Below, one piece after another: positions 57,660 to 64,000 of a stretch of DNA of 64,000 bases; positions within the stretch are counted from its first letter, which is position 1, and every line of letters starts with the position of its first letter. Source of the DNA: Ephydatia muelleri (taxonomy: Eukaryota > Porifera > Demospongiae > Spongillida > Spongillidae); assembly GCA_013339895.1 (NCBI GenBank), contig JABACO010000001.1, positions 8,164,020-8,228,019 of the forward strand. The letters run 5' to 3'. Both the position numbers and the translations under genes were made by a program. A model generated the notes under the pieces. That model was given only the letters and a program-made list of their open reading frames with translations. It made no database searches and was not told the DNA's origin.

Positions 57660-59470
57660 TAGGTCACGTGCCACTGCGTACAATGAAGTGAGCACTGATA
57701 AGAAGATGAATTGTGATGTTGTGGTTATAAATGCTAACACTGCATATGGATATCATTTTACACCGAACCAGTATAGCCTTTCATAATCTTATTTATATTT
57801 TTTAGTATTCAAAACATTTAGGATCTTATTTACCACTGCTCCTTCTTGACCCTAAAAGCATACTATTATATACCTATTGTAGTATTGCGCCTCACTGCAC
57901 AGCTGCACGAGTACAAATAAATGTAGTTTGAGCCCAATCATGGGCAGCACAATATATATATCAGAGTGCGCAGTACAAATGGTCCTTATGTACAAAACCC
58001 AAAGGTCAGTCCGTCCACACATGATACCCAGATACCCAGACAAGGGTGACCAGACATCTTGTGTAATGTACATGAAACACGCTTTAATATTACAACTATG
58101 TCATGGAACATATACATATAATGATATGATGCTCGTAGCCAGCTGATAACAGCTGGGAGATTATGTAGTTTTTTGTTGTTGTTGTTTTATTTACAATGAG
58201 AAAATTATTAAAAACACCATATGCGCAATAATACGAGCACATAATACTACAAACCTAGACACAAAGAGTCATTATTATCAAAATGATGATGATCTAGCCA
58301 GTAAAGCCCTAGCATTCGCCCTGACCGTGGCAATGCTCAGCCTTCCAATAACCCAGACACTGCTGAAGACTTTGGGACAAGCAGTTCGAGTGACGATCTG
58401 AATTAAGTAATATTGTTGCCAGCAGTAGCAAATTAAGATCACACATTTCATTATACCTCTAGATGTGAAAAACCATGGTGTGAAAGCATCACTGATGCTC
58501 AACCTGCAATAACACTCTTTCACTGCAACCCTATAACTCGAGTTACTGACTATACTAATAAATATACAACAGCATGAGTAAATATGAGCACATATCAGAA
58601 TAGCAATTATCACAATTGCATACCGATAGATACACGCATTTATTTGAATGGGCATTTTGTATTTATTTTACATAATTATATCCGTTGTGTCAAAAAATAC
58701 ATCACATGTGATGGGACTATCCAAGATCTTTGATGGCCAAAGGAAAAACAATAATAGCCATACACCAGGCGTCAAGCTTAATAAACACGCAACAACAGGG
58801 ATAATTGAACGACTTTAATTAAAGTGCGTCAACTGGCTTCGGTGTAACATGGTTGCGTGTCCTCACGGATAGCCCGACCACCATCGATACGCACACGTAT
58901 GCATTTGTCGTTTTCATCCGAAGTTCTGAGTAAGTATCTATACGTACCGTACATACTTCATATTGCCCAGTTCCTTTCGAATACGATGAACGTTTGTGAG
59001 GATATCACAACGAGGCGCTGTTACACAAGTACTCCAAGGCGCCGCCTTAGGCGCGTATTACGGATAAGAGAATGATTTGAAGAAACATAGTTTCGGCATG
59101 CAGCGCGTCGTAATTCTTTGCACAAGATGGTCTGTTGTTAAAGAAATGAGAAGTATAACCATCTAGTACGGCCTTTTTTATTTGATATCATTCAGTAGAT
59201 TTTCCATGGATGAAGCTTATAGATCTACTGAAATTCTAATAACCAAAAATAACCAAAAATAATACAATGTCGGAAGTTGAAGTATAATATCTTCATTTTA
59301 TAATTCAAGGTGAATTATGCTGAAGTCTCCAATTAAATCATGCAATTCTCCATTACAATATTAGGTTTTTAGTTAAAACTAAATACTATGCCTACATTTG
59401 AATCACAACTCAAAATAAGCTTGTGCAACTTTTTCAGTGCAGTTGCTGTGTTCCATGTGATAATTGAATA
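57660..59470. other. No gene confidently seen
   Basis: AT-rich sequence. Open frames at 58,278-58,655 (minus) and 58,857-59,075 (plus) show no recognisable motif. Confidence 0.4.
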
Positions 59471-59474
59471 GTAC

Positions 59475-59813
59475 GTGGCATTACACAGACACATACATGC
59501 AGGTAACTGGTCACCTACTTATTACTTTTCTAAAGGGCCAGACGCTTTTGGGCTGCCTAAAAGTAATGCAAATGGAGTAGCAAATTTATTTGAAATCTGG
59601 ATGTTTCAATGTGCATCAGCGTCACACGAATTTGTTAATGAAATAAACCAGAGACTTTTCAAGAAGGTTGGGTTAGAGCATATGATCAGCAGTGCGAATC
59701 CTAGATGAGAACTATGATGAACCAAGCAATCTCACTAAGGCTATTATATATAAGTACATTGACAGCGAAGAAGATTTGGATGAATATGTAGATGCATTTC
59801 TGCTCTCTTATTG
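59475..59813 (+). pseudogene. Unrecognised open frame, possibly broken
   Basis: FSKGPDAFGLPKSNANGVAN, EIWMFQCASASHEFVNEINQ and LFKKVGLEHM run to 59,705. In another frame ILDENYDEPSNLTKAIIYKY and DSEEDLDEYVDAFLLSY continue to a stop at 59,813. The pieces look like one protein with a frame change near 59,697. No family recognised. Confidence 0.35.
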
Positions 59814-60584
59814 AACAAGCATTCGTGTTTCTGTAAAATACATCGAACATGGAGGGAAAGGTAACCCTGGTCCAAGGTTTGTTTGGCACTCCATGTCTTG
59901 TATAACAGGAGCGCCCCAAAAAGAAGGTGGTCAACGTTTGATTTAATGCACTGTCTTGAGTGTCTTTAAACCCTAGCTAGTGTATTGTTAGCAGACAATT
60001 TAAAGGACATTAGATAGCCATGCATCACTTTTGATTTCCGGTTCTGCATAATTTATCATATAAAATACCATGCAAGTCTGTCACGCATGCCATGGCAACA
60101 TGCATGCAGTGTTTGGCTTTCGCTCATGCAGAAACTCTACCATTGTCGGCATGTTTATACGGTGAGTGTGTGCATGTGTGTCTGTCGAGGGGAAGCGGGG
60201 AGGGGGGCAAGCCAAGTAATCCGAAAGCGGACCGAAAATCTTATACACAGGATGGATTGTCTGTAAGGGGACAGCGTATCCTAGGATAGCGAATCCAGCG
60301 GACAATGTATCCTAGGATACGTTAATTGACCGGGCGGACGGCCTAACCAGCGGACAAGTTAGTACACCGGTCAACCGTACCAGCTATAAATTTGGTCGAC
60401 AGGATTAAAGCAGGTCAGAAGTCCATATCCTCACCACAATGCTAAACTCATTTGCTGTTTTGAATATTTCATAACCTTTATGAAAGCACCAGACTATGAC
60501 GTATTGTTGAGGCAATGGTGTTTATACCCGCTTTTTTAAGTGGTGTCAAATTAATGTACAGTGGTTATTAAAAAAAATAACCAT

Positions 60585-60962
60585 CTTGCTAAATTGTGTT
60601 GCTCGGCAGCTTCAATTTAATTGTTGTCAGTCGTGCAGTTGAGCGCGTATAATTCAAACGTTGAGCTCTGCATCAATTCTAGCGTCGTAATATGTACAAC
60701 GCTAGCTACCATTCGCTAGAGAAGTATTGATACGCATATCGAGTCAATGTGTTTGTGCTTATTAAAAAAAAAAACAATCCAGCCAGTACATTTGTGCTTC
60801 TCCTGCAGCTGCAAGTTAATTGTTGTTAATCGCGCATTTGAGTACGTATAATGCAAAAGTTAAACTCTGTATCACTGTAGCGTCGTAACAGGTATGAAAA
60901 CCTGCATGCACACGAATAGCTACCATTCGAAAGACGGATATGTATTGACATGCATAACGTCA
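60585..60962. repeat. Imperfect tandem duplication, about 200-214 bp
   Basis: Shared blocks include TAATTGTTGT, AGCGTCGTAA (60,680; 60,879), AGCTACCATTCG (60,704; 60,918) and TATTGA.ACGCAT. No coding capacity. Confidence 0.75.
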
Positions 60963-60999
60963 TAAAAGTACATAAATGTATAGGTATTAAGCGAAGGCT

Positions 61000-62905
61000 C
61001 TTTTTCTCGAAAACTGTCCCATATTATTATGGCCAAAATCACGAAAATACATTTTTCCCAACAGATAACATTAACTACGTACCCGGATGCATCGCTTTTG
61101 TTCGTATTACTATCTGCGCAATGACGACGGTTAAATTCATTACAGCCGTACAGGCGACACTTCGGTGCTTCACAAGATGGTAAGTAATGGCCTGTTGTCT
61201 TCGCTTTCTTTCTCTTTGGAATGTTTGTGCGGCTTAAGCGTTTACACACATTTACACACATTTAAAATCAGTAAAGAGTAAACATTAGAATTAGCGGCCT
61301 GATACCCGATATTGGTTTCGTTTACTTATGTGCATATGGGAGGCTTTACTATTGTCGGAATGAACTGAATTATATAGCACTTGGAACGATGGCTCGTTAA
61401 ACGAAAAAAAGACTGCTTTTATGTCAAATAATCTAGAGGTCAACCAATTAATTTGTATTTTAAATTATCTGATTAGAGGTATAGTTGGGCTGCGATCATC
61501 TGTAGAATGTGGTGGTCACCTCATTGTCATTGCAGACGATCGAATTCCGTCACGCTATTGCACCTGAAATGTTAATTTTGCCACGTCCATTATGTTGGTT
61601 TAGTTCAACGTGCTGACCATTCCGTGATGGGCTGCATTTTTTATTTGAAGCTCAATTCTATGATGTAGGTGAGGCAACTGTTTTTATTACGAGACAACGC
61701 ATTTAAAGTGTCGAGTAGCCTAAACTCTAACGATTCAATCGTATTAGTGCACTTGTTGTTTGTGTGTGTATGTGTGTGTGTACTGTTTGTATATGTGTGT
61801 GTGTGTGTTAATGTGTGCACTGTTTTTTGTTTTTTGTTTTTTGTTTTTTTTGTTTTTCTTTTAAGTGCAAAAGAAAGAACCTAATACAAAATGTATCGTT
61901 TGGACAACACCTTTTCAGTCTGTGTAGTGGCAGTTCAATATGACGTCCATTTAGGCAAGTTATATTTTATTTGCATCTATCCTTACCTCTGAGCCATACT
62001 GAGGCAGTAATGTAACAAAATTGTGTAAGCTATTAAACCTTTGATCTCTGGAGAGAAGATAAAACAAGCCTCTATAAATATTCAGTATGGTCCACATTAC
62101 TGTGGATAACTCAACAAACTGATAGTCATGATCAAATAAAGTGCACAAGATAGTATAGTTATCTAAACATACATGTACAACTAGGACAATAGCTAGAGGT
62201 TGCATGATCTGAGTGTATGCATGGAGCAAATGTATACAATGCAAAAAAGGAATGACCATGTAGAAATGTATGTTGATAGCATCTAGCAGACATGTATAAT
62301 ACTGAAGCCAATGAACAATTTCAAATCCTGGTCTCCTTACCGAACTGACCTGTACATACTGTACACACAGCACATTATTTATACCAACACAAAATGATGA
62401 CATAGCACGAACACAATTAAAAGGTTCCTGAAAGCTACCTGCCTCACACTCCATAGGCGTCTTGCTCCTATATATCATATCAACCAAGATTATTTTCATC
62501 TCCATACATTTCGTATTATATAATGATGAAGTTACATATACATTTCTAGGTTGACATGATTCTCATTGGTTTCAAACGCTAAATATGTCCAATATTTTAC
62601 ACTCATTGTAGCATTGTTCACTCAGCCCCTTCATGAACCAACCAGTTAGCAATAATTGTGTTACAAGACCCATGTTTTAAAATGCTATTGCATTCACGTG
62701 CATTTCTTCTAAATGCATTTGTTAATCTGTGTCACTATTATTTCTTCTTCTCAACCACTTTCTGCATCTGGTGACTGACAATAATATAATACGTTTTGCA
62801 ACCACATGTATTGTTGTAGGTTCTATCATTTTCACTTCGTGTTGCTTCTCTGTTTACTGACATCTCATATTGGTATGTGAAAATGCACAGAAAGTTCATT
62901 TAACA
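61000..62905. other. No gene seen
   Basis: AT-rich sequence. The minus-strand open frame at 61,960-62,505 shows no recognisable motif. It begins beside a 60-bp sequence related to 39,420-39,480 (GCTCCATAGGC..CTTGCTCCTATATAT). Confidence 0.45.
61825..61862. repeat. TTTTTTG repeat
   Basis: Five near-perfect TTTTTTG units. Confidence 0.85.
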
Positions 62906-62930
62906 TTTACATTATAACCAAACTCGTCAG

Positions 62931-63714
62931 GATACAGCTCCTTTATTGTTGCTCCATCTAATTACTCTACATGTTTGGGATCCAATGCCACTTTCAGCTG
63001 TGTTGTAAATGTAACTGCAACTCTGGAATGGACAATCAATGGACAATACCCTTCAGTATACAACATAAGCAATCCTGCTGTGTATCCACTGACACCTGCA
63101 GGTGCTCAGACTACTCTAATCATTCCTGGTGACTATGAATTGGATGGAATCGCAATTGTATGCAGCTACAAAGCAGCTTCACAAAGTGCACCAGTATACA
63201 GCATGTCAGCCTTCTTGACAGTGCAAGGTACCGTAAGATCAGCAATACATATTAATATTGCCTTTCAATTCTCAGGGCCGACTGTAAATCTGACATCAAT
63301 TTCCCTGAATACAACTTTATTTAAGCTGTCTTGGGCATTTCTAAAGCCAAAGTTGTTGCAATCCAAAGCCTTAAATATAGTCAACATTGGAAATGATAAT
63401 GGTTCTGTGTCCAGTATATCAGTGCAATATCCTGAAGTAATCATTGCAATTCCTGACCTATGCATTCCATACACGGCTACAATTGTGCCTCAGTGTCTGA
63501 GCACGAGATCTTTAAACCTCAGTGCACAAGCCTTGACAGGAAGTAAGAATAAATTCAAGAAATGTCATGATTTTCATTACATTGTAATGGATTACGTTTG
63601 GGATCATGTTTGTTATTTTTTTTTAAATAAACAGTGCCCCCACAGCAAGTATCTGAAGAAATGATTACATTAATCTTTACATCAAGCCCAGCTGTCAATG
63701 TCAGCATAAACATT
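62931..63714 (+). CDS. Ig/FN3-type cell-surface protein gene, internal exons (partial)
   Basis: Three exons with phase-consistent GT/AG junctions: 62931-63227, 63276-63542 and 63635-63714. Exon 1 encodes an Ig-like domain: CLGSNATFSCVV, LEWTINGQ and DYELDGIAIVCSY, with the Cys...Trp...Cys pattern. Exon 2 (GPTVNLTSISLNTTLFKLSW, IPYTATIVPQC) looks like an FN3-type domain. Exon 3 (PPQQVSEEMITLIFTSSP) starts the next domain. N-glycosylation sequons are frequent. Such Ig/FN3 proteins form large families in sponges. The gene starts upstream of 62,931 (exon not found) and continues beyond the window. Confidence 0.75.
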
Positions 63715-64000
63715 GTGAGTAATATTGCAATACAAGGACAATCAGAATGGTCAGAGTTTGTTTAGATATAACAATAGCTGTAGTGATGCAATTATGAATA
63801 TTACTCAATAGTATTATTAATTTTAGTTGCCTAATCATTTATTTGCTTGCGAAAAAGATTAAATAGCAATTTCAGTACGTGTGTGGAACCAAGTAGCATT
63901 TCCATATTTAGTTCTTGGCACATAGACAGAATTTTACATAGCTAGTCTGTGAGACTTGCAACCAATCTTCATAGCACATAGCTTGTCCCCCTTATACCCT

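Noticed and set aside
61960-62505. 181-codon minus-strand frame
   Set aside because: Hydrophobic and Cys/His-scattered reading of AT-rich DNA, with no domain or splice context.

Overview
The window is from an animal nuclear genome, most likely a sponge or another early-branching marine invertebrate. This rests on intron-rich animal genes (muskelin; an usherin-like FN3/laminin-G gene; an Ig/FN3 surface-protein gene) beside transposon families common in such genomes (ISL2EU with THAP and YqaJ genes, several hATs, a DIRS-like element, a RAG1-like N-RAG-TP-type gene). The species was not identified. Much of the sequence is simple repeat, minisatellite and duplicated DNA, so most long open frames here are not genes.

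1-17,750: a muskelin (MKLN1) gene on the minus strand. Its exons were found one by one from residue-level similarity to animal muskelin and from splice sites. Exon 1 is at 17,600-17,664 and the stop codon at 1,072-1,074. Its introns hold GGA and GGGACCAGT minisatellites, long GT tracts, a broken hAT transposon (7,199-8,900) and, in the 6.4 kb intron 2, a RAG1-like gene. That RAG1-like gene is the most unusual object in the window. Its RING/zinc-binding half reads on the plus strand (13,492-15,477) and its C-terminal half on the minus strand (16,988-16,130), as if the second half had been inverted. Muskelin itself carries an in-frame TAG and other frame problems.

17,785-21,780: a 4 kb ISL2EU-type DNA transposon with matching terminal inverted repeats and two diverging-ended, convergent genes (THAP/DDE transposase and SWIM/YqaJ nuclease). 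It sits about 120 bp upstream of the muskelin start codon. 21,802-24,700: a hAT element.

24,943-31,406: a 6.5 kb unit bounded by inverted repeats of about 680 bp, filled with minisatellites and holding no recognised transposase. 31,690-38,590: a DIRS-like fossil interrupted by a short hAT, which is in turn interrupted by a Ty3/Gypsy fossil with near-identical LTRs (a three-level nest).

39,480-40,190 and 50,540-51,060: two copies of a foldback (near-palindromic) element. 42,226-45,161 and 51,867-56,513: two diverged copies of a segmental duplication carrying part of an usherin-like gene (minus strand), separated by a 2.2 kb satellite built on GGCACACATCACACA. Copy A keeps an open FN3 exon; copy B has several disabling changes.

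56,560-63,714: sparse sequence with a possible small gene of unknown function (minus), an unrecognised open frame near 59,500, a 214-bp imperfect tandem duplication and, at the right edge, three exons of an Ig/FN3 surface-protein gene (plus) that runs out of the window.
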